In this document: positions 7,758 through 15,578 of the stretch, piece after piece | Layout: each line of letters begins with the position of its first letter | Numbering within the stretch: position 1 is the stretch's first letter | NCBI RefSeq assembly: GCF_002073895.1 | Contig: NZ_CP012839.1 | Coordinates: forward strand, 399,877 to 415,454 | Length of the DNA: 15,578 nt | DNA from: Candidatus Riesia pediculischaeffi | Lineage (GTDB): Bacteria; Pseudomonadota; Gammaproteobacteria; Enterobacterales; Enterobacteriaceae | Reading direction: 5' to 3' | Notes under the pieces: generated by a model | Database searches by the model: none | Told to the model about the DNA's origin: nothing | The model's input: only the letters and a program-made list of their open reading frames with translations | Made by a program: the position numbers and the translations under genes

Positions 7758-8606
7758 TCAATTACGAGAAACTATCTGGTCATACAATTTCGGAGATACC
7801 TCTGAAAAGTATATGATTGGTTCTTTGGTACTTGGAAGAGAAACTTCTTGAAAATCTCTAAAACTTTTCATTTGTTTTTTTGACTTTTGAACTATGTTAA
7901 CCCATCTGTCAAAGTCTGATCTACTGTCAATAACAACCTTAAATTTCATATCTGAAAACCCTGACCCACTATAGCTAGATGAAAAACCTTCAGTTATACC
8001 TACGCTGTCTGATATCAGATTAATTTTTGTTCTCATACCATTCATTGCATAAATTTGTCCTCCTAAAGATGGAATAAAAAAGGAGTTCATCACTGAGTGG
8101 GAAGTTAAATTAAACTCAATTGGAACGTGTGCTGGAATATGAATTTCATTAATTGTAGCTATTTTATGTTCAGGATAAATAAAAATCCATCTCCAGTCAG
8201 TTGATATAGCTTGAATTACTATTTTTTTTTCAAGACTATCGATCTTTTTATAAGGATCCAACTGATGGGTTGTTTTCCAAGCTAGAATACTTAATATTAG
8301 AACAATAAATATAGGAAAAATCCAACAAAATAATTCTATTCTTTTAGAAAATGACCAATTTGGAAGGTAGATAGAATGTTTATTGTTTTCACGATATTTA
8401 ATTGAAAAAAAAATCGTCATAAATATAACAGGAATAACTACTACGGACATCAAAATTATGGAAGATAATATTATTATTTTTTGTTCCTCACAAATTTTTC
8501 CTTTCGGATGCATGATTGTACTGCTACAACCAGATAGAAAAATAGTAGAAATCAAAGTTATGAAAAATAAGAATGATTTCTTGTTTTTAAAATTAGAGTT
8601 TTTCAT
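7758..8606 (-). CDS. cyoA: Cytochrome bo3 ubiquinol oxidase subunit II (lipoprotein)
   Basis: Subunit II of the quinol oxidase is anchored in the inner membrane by a lipid-modified N-terminus and two helices. Its periplasmic cupredoxin-like domain lacks the CuA site found in cytochrome c oxidases. It has 282 residues (315 in E. coli). A lipoprotein signal ends in the lipobox LSGC with Cys27. Two transmembrane segments lie near residues 43-68 and 90-109. The periplasmic domain contains STDWRWIFIYPEHKIATINE, SHSVMNSFFIPSLGGQIYAM and SYSGSGFSDMKFK, each close to E. coli. The roughly 30-residue His/Met-rich tail of the E. coli protein is absent. AGGA lies 12 bases upstream of the ATG, a slightly long spacing. 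This is the first gene of the operon, and a candidate promoter lies at 8669-8696. Confidence 0.95.
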   Translation of the reverse strand: MKNSNFKNKKSFLFFITLISTIFLSGCSSTIMHPKGKICEEQKIIILSSIILMSVVVIPVIFMTIFFSIKYRENNKHSIYLPNWSFSKRIELFCWIFPIFIVLILSILAWKTTHQLDPYKKIDSLEKKIVIQAISTDWRWIFIYPEHKIATINEIHIPAHVPIEFNLTSHSVMNSFFIPSLGGQIYAMNGMRTKINLISDSVGITEGFSSSYSGSGFSDMKFKVVIDSRSDFDRWVNIVQKSKKQMKSFRDFQEVSLPSTKEPIIYFSEVSPKLYDQIVSRN

Positions 8607-8668
8607 AGCGTATTATATTCCTGATAAATAAGTTATTGCTTTCAACCGTATCTTATGTTCTTAGGTAT

Positions 8669-8696
8669 CGTATATTAATATATTAAGCGCAGTCAA
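8669..8696 (-). promoter_or_regulatory. Candidate sigma70 promoter for cyoABCDE
   Basis: On the minus strand TTGACT (plus-strand 8691-8696) and TATACG (8669-8674) are separated by 16 bases. The -10 lies about 60 bases upstream of the cyoA ATG. The spacer overlaps a perfect 12-bp palindrome, TATATTAATATA (8671-8682), which could bind a regulator or be chance in AT-rich DNA. Confidence 0.4.
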
Positions 8697-9691
8697 ATCT
8701 AACATAAGCTTAAAATTTTACGAAATTTTTATCTCACAAAGTCATTAATGGATAGAACTAAGATAAATTAAATCCGCTACCATTTTAAATTAAAAAACTC
8801 ATGTGTCATGAAAATTCTTCACCTGTTGCAGTTCCCTTATATCTTATAAAAACGGAATATTTTTAAATTCTTTTCCTATTTTTTATATAACAGTTTCATT
8901 CATCAAATTAGGTTTTTCAAAAGATTAATTGAGAAAGATGGGGAAGATATTTTATAAATGATATAGATTTTTATGTTAGTATCTGTTAATAGATTATAAT
9001 CGATTATGAAACCAACGTGAGAGATCTATTTAAATTGAACCAATTGTAAAATATTTTATCGATCACAATATATAGCTCAACAAATTTTGTAGATAGCAAA
9101 ATTCGTTATGAAAAATGTGAAAAATGTTTGACTTTTTGGTATCGATCGTAGTTTGTCTATTCTAAATTTACTGAGAAGTATATAGATTCGTAAAAGAACG
9201 TAGAAACATAAATATATTCTATGTTTCCAGTGAGGTACAACATTCTCCTACATCTTATCGCCAAAGTACAATTATGTAATTAAATCTAAATTTTTTATCG
9301 ATTAATAATTTGTTACAGTGTTGCAATTATGTATCGTAACCTCACTTTCATGGGGTTTATAAATAATACAACGCAGTTTTGAGGAAGATAGAACTCAATA
9401 TAACAAATCGAAACACAATCTTATACCTGACTATGAGTTCAATAAAAACTACATAAAGCTAATGAAAGAAAAAGTTAACATACCTATTTGATAAGATTTT
9501 CACGATCGAAGACATGAAAATATTTGATTTAGACAAGAAAATTCTAATATTTGTTAGATAAAATGAAAAAGTTTAAAATTGATCTGTAGTATATTTTTAC
9601 ATATCTAGGGAGCTACTCTAGAATTACAAATCGACCATTAGGATCTATATTTCAAATTTCAAAAATTATAAAATTTTAATCATCCCTTAAC

Positions 9692-9695
9692 AGGA
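9692..9695 (+). promoter_or_regulatory. clpP ribosome binding site
   Basis: AGGA is eight bases before ATG 9704, good spacing. It supports this ATG as the true start, which matters because the encoded protein lacks the propeptide of E. coli ClpP. Confidence 0.7.
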
Positions 9696-9703
9696 ACAGA
9701 AAC

Positions 9704-10294
9704 ATGCCGATCATACCTACTGTAGTAGAACAGACTTTTTGGGGAGAAAGATCTTACGATATATATTCTCGTTTACTTAAAGAAAGAATCATCTTTCTGA
9801 CAGGTTATATTGAAGATAACATGGCAAACTTAATAATTTCTCAATTACTATTTTTAGAATCAGAAGATCGCACAAAAGAAATTTATCTTTACATCAATTC
9901 ACCAGGAGGTGTCATCACGTCAGGGATTTCTATTTATGACACGATACAGTTTATAAATCCAAAAGTTAGCACAATATGTATTGGTCAAGCTTGTTCTATG
10001 GGTGCATTTTTATTAGCTTCTGGTGCCAAAGGTAAAAGGTATTGTTTACCAAATTCAAGAATTATGATCCATCAACCTATTGGAAGTTTTCATGGACAAA
10101 CGACAGATATAGAAATTCAAACTAGAGAAATTGTAAAGATTAGATCTAAGATAAATAAGTTGATGGCAAAACATACGAAAAGAAAAATTGAACAAATAGA
10201 AAGGGATACAGAAAGAGATTACTTTTTGTCTTCAGAAGAAGCTGTTAACTACGGAATAGTAGATAAGATATATTTTAACAGAAGCTCTATCTGA
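9704..10294 (+). CDS. clpP: ATP-dependent Clp protease proteolytic subunit
   Basis: This is the serine peptidase of the cytosolic ClpXP/ClpAP machines. Fourteen subunits form a barrel that degrades proteins fed in by ClpX or ClpA. It has 196 residues against 207 in E. coli. The catalytic triad is S98 (QACSMGA), H123 (MIHQP) and D172 (RDTERD), exactly the numbers of the mature E. coli enzyme. The protein starts [10 protein letters not shown], aligning with the mature E. coli N-terminus ALVPMVIEQ, so the 14-residue propeptide that E. coli ClpP cleaves off is not encoded. Simple Met removal ahead of Pro2 would give a mature-like end. The [21 protein letters not shown] block and the handle-region [11 protein letters not shown] are well kept. 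clpX follows 63 bases downstream, as in E. coli. tig, normally upstream, is gone. Confidence 0.96.
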   Translation: MPIIPTVVEQTFWGERSYDIYSRLLKERIIFLTGYIEDNMANLIISQLLFLESEDRTKEIYLYINSPGGVITSGISIYDTIQFINPKVSTICIGQACSMGAFLLASGAKGKRYCLPNSRIMIHQPIGSFHGQTTDIEIQTREIVKIRSKINKLMAKHTKRKIEQIERDTERDYFLSSEEAVNYGIVDKIYFNRSSI

Positions 10295-10357
10295 ATTGAA
10301 TATAAAATAATCGACTATTATATATTTAAAAGTTAATGGGTTAATTGAATAATATTT

Positions 10358-11623
10358 ATGAAAGATAAACATCAAAATGATTCCAAAAATTTACTTTTTT
10401 GTTCCTTTTGTAGAAAGGACCAAAATGAAGTTTTTAAATTAATTTCTGGATATTCAGCATATATATGCGATAAATGTATAAATTTGTGTGGAGAGATTAT
10501 TCGAAAAACCGATAAAAAATATGTCCCAAATTTTCTTCATAATTTCGATATAAAACCGAACGTTATCAAAGAATATCTGGATGATCACGTAATTGGACAA
10601 GATTGTTCCAAAAAAATTCTTTCAGTAGCAATTTACAACCATTACAAAAGATTAATCAACAACGATTCCAAAAAAACAAGCTTTCATTCAACAGAAATAG
10701 AGAAGAATAACATTTTATTAATCGGTCCCACAGGAAGTGGGAAAACTTTGTTAGCTAAAACATTAGCGAACTATTTAAATATTCCTCTTTCCATATCCGA
10801 TGCAACTACATTAACAGAAGCTGGTTACGTTGGAGAAGATATAGAAAATACAATTCAAAAACTATTACAGAGATGTGATTACAATGTTGAATTAGCTCAG
10901 ACAGGAATAGTATATATTGATGAAATCGATAAAATTTCCAGAAAATCTGAAAGTCCTTCAATCACTAGAGACGTTTCCGGGGAAGGGGTACAGCAATCTT
11001 TATTAAAATTAATAGAAGGAACTATCTCCTCTGTTCCACCGCATGGTGGAAGAAAACATCCTCAACAAGAGTTTTTACATGTCGATACTTCAAACATCCT
11101 TTTTATATGCGCGGGTACATTTTTCGGACTAGATCAAATTATTTCGAAAAGACTCAATATGAGTTCAAAAATAGGATTTTCCGCTAAATTGGTTGATTAT
11201 AATCACCATAAAACAAGATCCTCTAACATTCTATCTAAAGTAGAACCTCAAGACTTAATTAAATTTGGAATGATACCAGAATTTGTTGGAAGATTATCTA
11301 CATTTGCTATTTTAGAAGAACAAAACGAAGAATTGTTGGTCAAAATTTTAAAAGAACCTAAAAATTCTTTAATTAAGCAGTATCAAAAACTTTTTGAAAT
11401 GGAAAACGTACAATTGGAATTCGAAGAAGAATCTCTTAAAGAAATTGCGAAAAAAGCAATATTAAAAAAAACTGGGGCAAGAGGTTTAAAATCCATTTTA
11501 GAAAAACTCTTGCTTGATATTATGTATGAATTACCATCTACAAAAAAGAAGATTAAAAAAGTTATTGTTGATAAAGAATCGATATCTGAGAGATCCAAAC
11601 CTCGAGTAATCTATAGTATGTAA
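10358..11623 (+). CDS. clpX: ClpX, ATP-dependent unfoldase of ClpXP
   Basis: This is an AAA+ hexamer that recognises tagged proteins, including SsrA-tagged ones, unfolds them and threads them into ClpP. It has 421 residues (424 in E. coli). The N-terminal zinc-binding domain has C15, C18, C37 and C40. Walker A is GPTGSGKT (123-130) and Walker B is VYIDEI (185-190). The pore-1 loop GYVG (156-159) and the RKH loop (232-234) are present. The ClpP-docking IGF loop (272-274) shows it should still dock ClpP. Sensor-2 TGARGL follows near 372-377. The last few residues after SKP are shorter than in E. coli. No clear Shine-Dalgarno precedes the ATG, and its placement rests on the start of homology and the first Cys pair. 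Confidence 0.96.
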   Translation: MKDKHQNDSKNLLFCSFCRKDQNEVFKLISGYSAYICDKCINLCGEIIRKTDKKYVPNFLHNFDIKPNVIKEYLDDHVIGQDCSKKILSVAIYNHYKRLINNDSKKTSFHSTEIEKNNILLIGPTGSGKTLLAKTLANYLNIPLSISDATTLTEAGYVGEDIENTIQKLLQRCDYNVELAQTGIVYIDEIDKISRKSESPSITRDVSGEGVQQSLLKLIEGTISSVPPHGGRKHPQQEFLHVDTSNILFICAGTFFGLDQIISKRLNMSSKIGFSAKLVDYNHHKTRSSNILSKVEPQDLIKFGMIPEFVGRLSTFAILEEQNEELLVKILKEPKNSLIKQYQKLFEMENVQLEFEEESLKEIAKKAILKKTGARGLKSILEKLLLDIMYELPSTKKKIKKVIVDKESISERSKPRVIYSM

Positions 11624-11644
11624 GAATTTTATGTATAGAAACAT

Positions 11645-11673
11645 CTTCAAATTGTTTCAGATATTTCTATAAA
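11645..11673 (+). promoter_or_regulatory. Possible lon promoter
   Basis: TTCAAA (11646-11651) and TATAAA (11668-11673) are 16 bases apart in the 115-base clpX-lon gap. CTTCAAA at 11645 is one base off the sigma32 -35 consensus CTTGAAA, but no matching CCCCAT-type -10 follows, so heat-shock control is not shown. Confidence 0.3.
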
Positions 11674-11738
11674 TTGATCTATGATAGGAAAACAGCCATT
11701 AGATCTAGAACACTAGCAAGTTAAAAAGAGAAATCTTT

Positions 11739-14087
11739 ATGAATCTTGAGAATTCAGAAAAAATTGAAATACCAGTATTACCATTAAGAGACGTAGTAGT
11801 ATATCCCAATATGGTGATTCCTTTGTTCGTTGGAAGGGAAAAATCGATTCGATGTTTAGAAGCTGCAATGAATGATAATAAAAAGGTTGTACTAGTTGCG
11901 CAAAAAGAGGCATCAAAAGAATATCCAAATATCACTGATCTTTTCTCTATAGGAACAATGTCCTGTATATTACAAATGCTCAAAATGTCAGACGGTACAT
12001 TAAAAGTATTAGTGGAGGGAATTGAAAGAGTTAAGATTGTTGACCTAAAAGATAGAGAGGATTACTTCGTTGCTCATGTGGAATACTTCAATAAATCTGA
12101 TATCAGCGAAGAAGAACAAAAGGTTCTCAATAGAACAGTGATTAACCAGTTTGAAAGTTATATAAAACTAAATAAAAGGATTTCTCCAGAGGTATTGATA
12201 TCTTTACGATCTATTGAAAAATCAGAAAAGTTGGCTGATACCATAGCCTCACACATGTCTTTAAAAGTCAAAGATAAGCAAAGAATCTTAGAGACTTCAG
12301 ATATTTCGAAAAGATTAGAATGTTTGATGGTTATGATGGAATCAGAAATCAATTTTCTCAGAATTGAAAAAAAGATTCGTGATAGGGTTAAGAAGCAGAT
12401 GGAAAAAAGCCAACGAGAATACTACCTGAACGAACAAATAAAAGCAATTCAAAAGGAGTTAGGAGAGATTGAAAACGTCCCTGATGAATTTGAAGTGTTT
12501 AAGAAAAAAATCGAACTAGCGAAGATGCCGAGAGAAGTTAAAAGAAAGGTTGAATCAGAACTGCAAAAGTTGAAAATGATGTCTCCTATATCGGCAGAAG
12601 CTACTGTTTTAAGAAGTTATGTTGATTGGATAGTTAATGTTCCATGGAGAAAAAAAAGTAGAATTAAAAAAAATTTAACTCAAGCAAAAATGATATTGGA
12701 TAGAGATCATGATGGATTGGAAAAAGTTAAAGAACATATCTTAGAATATTTGGCAGTGCATATTAGGACTAATAAGATCAAAGGACCGATTTTATGCTTA
12801 GTAGGACCTCCAGGAGTAGGAAAAACATCTTTAGGAAAATCTATTGCGAAGGCCACAGGGAGAAGATATATAAGGATGTCTCTTGGTGGAGTTCGTGATG
12901 AAGCGGAAATAAGAGGACATAGAAGAACGTATATTGGATCAATGCCTGGCAAGATAATACAGAAGATGACCAAAATTGGAGTCAAGAATCCTTTATTTCT
13001 TTTCGATGAAATAGATAAAATTTCTTATGAAGCGAGGGGAGATCCTGCTTCAGCTTTGTTAGAGGTTCTCGATCCAGAACAAAATATCGCATTTAACGAT
13101 CACTATTTAGAGATCGATTATGACCTATCTGATGTAATGTTCATCGCTACATCTAATACAACCCGCATTCCTACAGCTTTATTAGATAGGATGGAAATCA
13201 TAAGAATATCCGGTTATACCGAGGAAGAGAAAAAGAAAATTGCAAAGAACCATTTGTTTCCAAAACAATTTAAAAGAAACGCTTTGAGAGATGGAGAATT
13301 GTTCATACATGATAATGCGTTTGAAGAGATCATCCGTTATTATACCAGAGAAGCTGGAGTAAGGAATCTTGAGAGAGAGATCTCAAAGATATGCAGAAAA
13401 ACTGTAAAAATTATAACAAGTAATTGTTCCATTAGTAAGATCAACGTTGACAAAGATAATTTAAAGGAATATTTGGGATTTCGAAAACTTGATTATGGAA
13501 AAGTAAGAGATAGTAATAAGATTGGTCAAGTGACAGGTTTAGCTTGGATGGAATCCGGTGGAGATCTTTTAACAATCGAAACGGTTTGCGTTCATGGAAA
13601 AGGGAAATTAACTTATACGGGATCTTTAGGAGAGATTATGAAGGAATCTATTCAAACATCGCTTATGTTCATTCGTTCAAAATCCGAACAATTGAATATC
13701 GAACCCAACTTTTATGAAAAAAAGGATATACATGTCCATGTTCCAGATGGAGCAACTCCAAAAGATGGACCTAGCGCTGGAATAGCCATATGTACTGCTT
13801 TAGTTTCCTGCCTTACGAGCAACCCTGTTCGGTTTGATGTAGCTATGACTGGAGAAATCACTTTAGAGGGAATGATACTTCCTATCGGAGGTTTAAAAGA
13901 AAAACTTTTGGCAGCTCAAAGAGGAGGAATAAAAACTGTAATTATTCCGAACAATAATCGTCATACGTTGCAAGAACTACCGAAAAATATAATTGATTCT
14001 TTAAAAATTCATACAGTAAAAAACATGAAGGAAGTTTTTTCCGTTGTCTTTCAATATCCGATGAATAGTAAGTTTATCAATAATTAA
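11739..14087 (+). CDS. lon: Lon ATP-dependent protease
   Basis: This is a cytosolic homohexameric AAA+ serine protease that degrades misfolded and short-lived regulatory proteins. It has 782 residues (784 in E. coli) and keeps E. coli numbering throughout. The N-terminal substrate-binding LAN domain begins [21 protein letters not shown] coiled-coil region follows, including the [18 protein letters not shown] segment. Walker A is GPPGVGKT (356-363) and Walker B is in FLFDEIDKI. The catalytic dyad is S679 in DGPSAG and K722 in [10 protein letters not shown]. The start matches E. coli [18 protein letters not shown] and is preceded by AAGAG eight to nine bases upstream. The gene appears fully functional. 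In E. coli hupB follows. Here 132 bases separate lon from ppiD. Confidence 0.97.
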   Translation: MNLENSEKIEIPVLPLRDVVVYPNMVIPLFVGREKSIRCLEAAMNDNKKVVLVAQKEASKEYPNITDLFSIGTMSCILQMLKMSDGTLKVLVEGIERVKIVDLKDREDYFVAHVEYFNKSDISEEEQKVLNRTVINQFESYIKLNKRISPEVLISLRSIEKSEKLADTIASHMSLKVKDKQRILETSDISKRLECLMVMMESEINFLRIEKKIRDRVKKQMEKSQREYYLNEQIKAIQKELGEIENVPDEFEVFKKKIELAKMPREVKRKVESELQKLKMMSPISAEATVLRSYVDWIVNVPWRKKSRIKKNLTQAKMILDRDHDGLEKVKEHILEYLAVHIRTNKIKGPILCLVGPPGVGKTSLGKSIAKATGRRYIRMSLGGVRDEAEIRGHRRTYIGSMPGKIIQKMTKIGVKNPLFLFDEIDKISYEARGDPASALLEVLDPEQNIAFNDHYLEIDYDLSDVMFIATSNTTRIPTALLDRMEIIRISGYTEEEKKKIAKNHLFPKQFKRNALRDGELFIHDNAFEEIIRYYTREAGVRNLEREISKICRKTVKIITSNCSISKINVDKDNLKEYLGFRKLDYGKVRDSNKIGQVTGLAWMESGGDLLTIETVCVHGKGKLTYTGSLGEIMKESIQTSLMFIRSKSEQLNIEPNFYEKKDIHVHVPDGATPKDGPSAGIAICTALVSCLTSNPVRFDVAMTGEITLEGMILPIGGLKEKLLAAQRGGIKTVIIPNNNRHTLQELPKNIIDSLKIHTVKNMKEVFSVVFQYPMNSKFINN

Positions 14088-14219
14088 ACTACTCGATTAT
14101 ATAATCAATACGTTGCTTCAAAAATTTTTAGCCGTAAATTTTAAAAATCAATCCAAAATTGTCTCTCTATTATAAGGACTTTAAACGGTGATATGACGTT
14201 CGTCTTAGTTTGATGTTAT
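14088..14219. other. lon-ppiD spacer, hupB lost
   Basis: hupB (HU beta subunit) stands here in E. coli. Only 132 bases remain, with no HU-like coding. They contain a perfect 12-bp AT palindrome, GATTATATAATC (14095-14106), and a 7-bp AAAATTT/AAATTTT inverted repeat (14121-14127, 14136-14142). Neither has a proper terminator T run. AAGGA at 14174-14178 resembles a Shine-Dalgarno but is about 41 bases ahead of the ppiD ATG. Confidence 0.45.
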
Positions 14220-15578
14220 ATGAATAAAATAATATCCTCTTTAATCATTCTATCACTATTGTTCACAGGAATCAGTAGCTATTTTTTTAACAGCGATTAT
14301 TTTGATAAATATGTCATAAAAGTTAATGAAGAATTAATCTACAAAGATCAGTTTAAAAAGGCCGTGCAAAGAGAAAAATATCTTCTCTCAAAGGATATGA
14401 ATCAAGAATTTTCTTGGAATAAATACGATAAAGATTTAGAAGCTCTCATACGAGAACAAGTTTTAAATAAGTTAATTCAAGAAATATTACTGTATCAGTA
14501 TTCAAAAAAATTAGGAATAAAAATTGGAGAAGATCAAATTATGGAAGAAATACTTCATTTTCCAATTTTTCAAAAAAATGGAATATTTGATCGTGAAAAA
14601 TACAAAGATTTTTTATCAAAAAATAATATCCTAGGAAAAGATTTTTCGAAAGAAATCAAAAAAAATCTTTTCATCAAAAAAATTATACAAGCATATCTAT
14701 TTGATGAGTTCTGTTTACCTTCCGAATCTTTCGAATATGCCAAGTTCCTTTTTCAAAAAAGAAGAATACAGATCTTAACTTTACCGATTCTCAAATATCA
14801 AAAATTACAAAACGTTCAAGAAGAAGAGATGAAGAATTATTATCGAAATCATCAAGAACAATTTCTATTTCCTAAGATGGCCAAGGTACGTTACATAAAA
14901 TTAGATGTGAACGATCGAATAGATCTAGATTTGAAAGAGGAAGAAATATTTGATTTTTATCAAAACAACAGGGAAATGTTCGTTTTACCTGAAAGAAACT
15001 ATTACAGCATGATTCAAACAGATAGCATGAAAGATGCAGAACTAATTTTAGATAAATTAAATTTAGGACATTCTTTTCAAGATTTAGCAAAAGACTTTTC
15101 CACACATGTTTTAAGTTCAAAAAAAGATGGTTCTATCGGGTGGATAGATAAAAAATCTCTATCGAAAACCATCATTCCTGCAAATTTAATCAGAGTAGGT
15201 CAGATTTCAAAAATCATTAGATTTGAAGAGAAATATCTGATATTTCGGTTAGATCGTTCTTCTGAAAAATATTATAAAACGTTTTCAGAATCTAGATCAG
15301 AAATAAAGGATATCATTTCAAAAGATAAATCTTCGAAAATTTTTTCTGAAATCAAGAGATCTCTGTTAGAAGTAGCGGATAAGAACGATACCACTTTGCT
15401 GTCAAACATACAAAAAAAATTTCATATTAGTGCACATCAAACCGATTGGTTTGAATTCAGAAGTTTACCGAGACAAATTAATTTCAAAAAAATAGAGAAA
15501 TTCATTTTTTCTAATGAAATACAACCTATTTCCGTTAAGAACGATCGAAATAAGATCGGAATCGTGGAAATAGGTAAG
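14220..15578 (+). CDS. ppiD: PpiD, periplasmic membrane-anchored chaperone (SurA/parvulin-like), 3' end cut off
   Basis: PpiD is anchored in the inner membrane by one N-terminal helix, faces the periplasm near the SecYEG exit, and helps newly secreted proteins fold. I read 453 codons from ATG 14220 to the window end without a stop; the E. coli protein has 623 residues. The N-terminal helix IISSLIILSLLFTGISSYFF (4-23) aligns with E. coli IIFGIIIVSFILTGVSGYL. The chaperone region includes KVNEELIYKDQF and EALIREQVLNKLIQE. The parvulin-type domain runs roughly from residue 258 to 355, with YYSMIQT (261-267), FQDLAKDFS and DGSIGWID (303-310). TDWFEFRSLPRQINF follows. The cytoplasmic N-terminal stretch of about 12 residues before the helix is missing. 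An in-frame TGA at 14211-14213 rules out an earlier start in this frame, and no Shine-Dalgarno sits properly before ATG 14220. Confidence 0.9.
   Translation, partial: MNKIISSLIILSLLFTGISSYFFNSDYFDKYVIKVNEELIYKDQFKKAVQREKYLLSKDMNQEFSWNKYDKDLEALIREQVLNKLIQEILLYQYSKKLGIKIGEDQIMEEILHFPIFQKNGIFDREKYKDFLSKNNILGKDFSKEIKKNLFIKKIIQAYLFDEFCLPSESFEYAKFLFQKRRIQILTLPILKYQKLQNVQEEEMKNYYRNHQEQFLFPKMAKVRYIKLDVNDRIDLDLKEEEIFDFYQNNREMFVLPERNYYSMIQTDSMKDAELILDKLNLGHSFQDLAKDFSTHVLSSKKDGSIGWIDKKSLSKTIIPANLIRVGQISKIIRFEEKYLIFRLDRSSEKYYKTFSESRSEIKDIISKDKSSKIFSEIKRSLLEVADKNDTTLLSNIQKKFHISAHQTDWFEFRSLPRQINFKKIEKFIFSNEIQPISVKNDRNKIGIVEIGK

Larger units (their letters stand above)
8607..9703. other. Gene-free divergent spacer where ampG-yajG-bolA-tig stood
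   Basis: About 1.1 kb lies between the divergent cyoA and clpP genes. I read both strands for remnants of ampG, yajG, bolA and tig, the E. coli occupants, and found only very short frames such as MKIFDLDKKILIFVR near 9514, none resembling those proteins. Base composition is as AT-rich as the other spacers. A 9-base tandem duplication (TGAAAAATG twice, 9109-9126) is the only local repeat that stood out. No tRNA or known small-RNA pattern was recognised. Confidence 0.6.

Noticed and set aside
8612..8617. Perfect TATAAT (minus strand) just upstream of cyoA as the promoter -10
   Set aside because: No -35-like hexamer lies 16-18 bases upstream (the sequence there is AGCAAT), and it would leave almost no 5' leader for the ribosome site.
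9229..9346. AGTGAGGT ... ACCTCACT inverted repeats as ends of a mobile element
   Set aside because: Eight-base inverted matches are expected by chance in a 1 kb stretch. There is no transposase and there are no flanking target duplications.
11638..11658. GAAACA/TGTTTC inverted repeat after clpX as a terminator
   Set aside because: The stem is only six pairs with a nine-base loop, AT-rich, and not followed by a T run.
14872..15120. 82-codon minus-strand frame inside ppiD
   Set aside because: It is antisense to the parvulin domain of ppiD, with no start signal or recognisable protein.

Overview
The window looks like a piece of a shrunken, AT-rich genome from a gammaproteobacterial (Enterobacterales-type) bacterium, most likely an obligate insect endosymbiont. 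Three things support this. The proteins are closely Escherichia coli-like: Lon and ClpX keep E. coli residue numbering at their active-site motifs. Codons and spacers are strongly A/T-biased with many poly-A/T runs. The gene order is a thinned version of the E. coli segment dxs-ispA-xseB-thiI-yajL-panE-yajQ-yajR-cyoEDCBA-ampG-yajG-bolA-tig-clpP-clpX-lon-hupB-ppiD. Louse, ant and tsetse symbionts (Riesia, Blochmannia and Wigglesworthia types) are plausible relatives, but the sequence read by eye does not settle the species.

Minus-strand block (1-8606). Read in the direction of transcription, it runs cyoA, cyoB, cyoC, cyoD, cyoE, a yajR-type MFS transporter, ispA, and dxs, which leaves the window at the left edge. 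Together these encode the cytochrome bo3 ubiquinol oxidase, the farnesyltransferase that makes its heme O, a transporter, and two isoprenoid enzymes. The genes form one metabolic line: Dxs starts the MEP pathway, IspA makes farnesyl diphosphate, and CyoE uses farnesyl diphosphate to turn protoheme into the heme O needed by CyoB.

Divergent spacer (8607-9703). About 1.1 kb contains no recognisable gene. E. coli has ampG, yajG, bolA and tig here. I see only a candidate cyo promoter at the left end and the clpP ribosome binding site at the right end.

Plus-strand block (9704-15578). clpP, clpX, lon and the first 453 codons of ppiD form a protein quality-control cluster. hupB, which lies between lon and ppiD in E. 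coli, is missing.

The most interesting feature is in cyoB. The gene is split into two overlapping frames at an A8 run, and removing a single base would restore a 661-residue protein of normal length with every segment present. This is either transcriptional slippage rescuing an essential gene, an early pseudogene, or a homopolymer sequencing error. Other points of note are an 11-A run kept in frame inside dxs, a ClpP encoded without its propeptide, an IspA with a shortened second Asp-rich loop, a His-to-Asn change at a conserved CyoC position, and a PpiD whose N-terminus appears trimmed behind an in-frame stop. I found no mobile elements, CRISPR arrays, rRNA or tRNA genes, and no evidence of a new multi-gene system.
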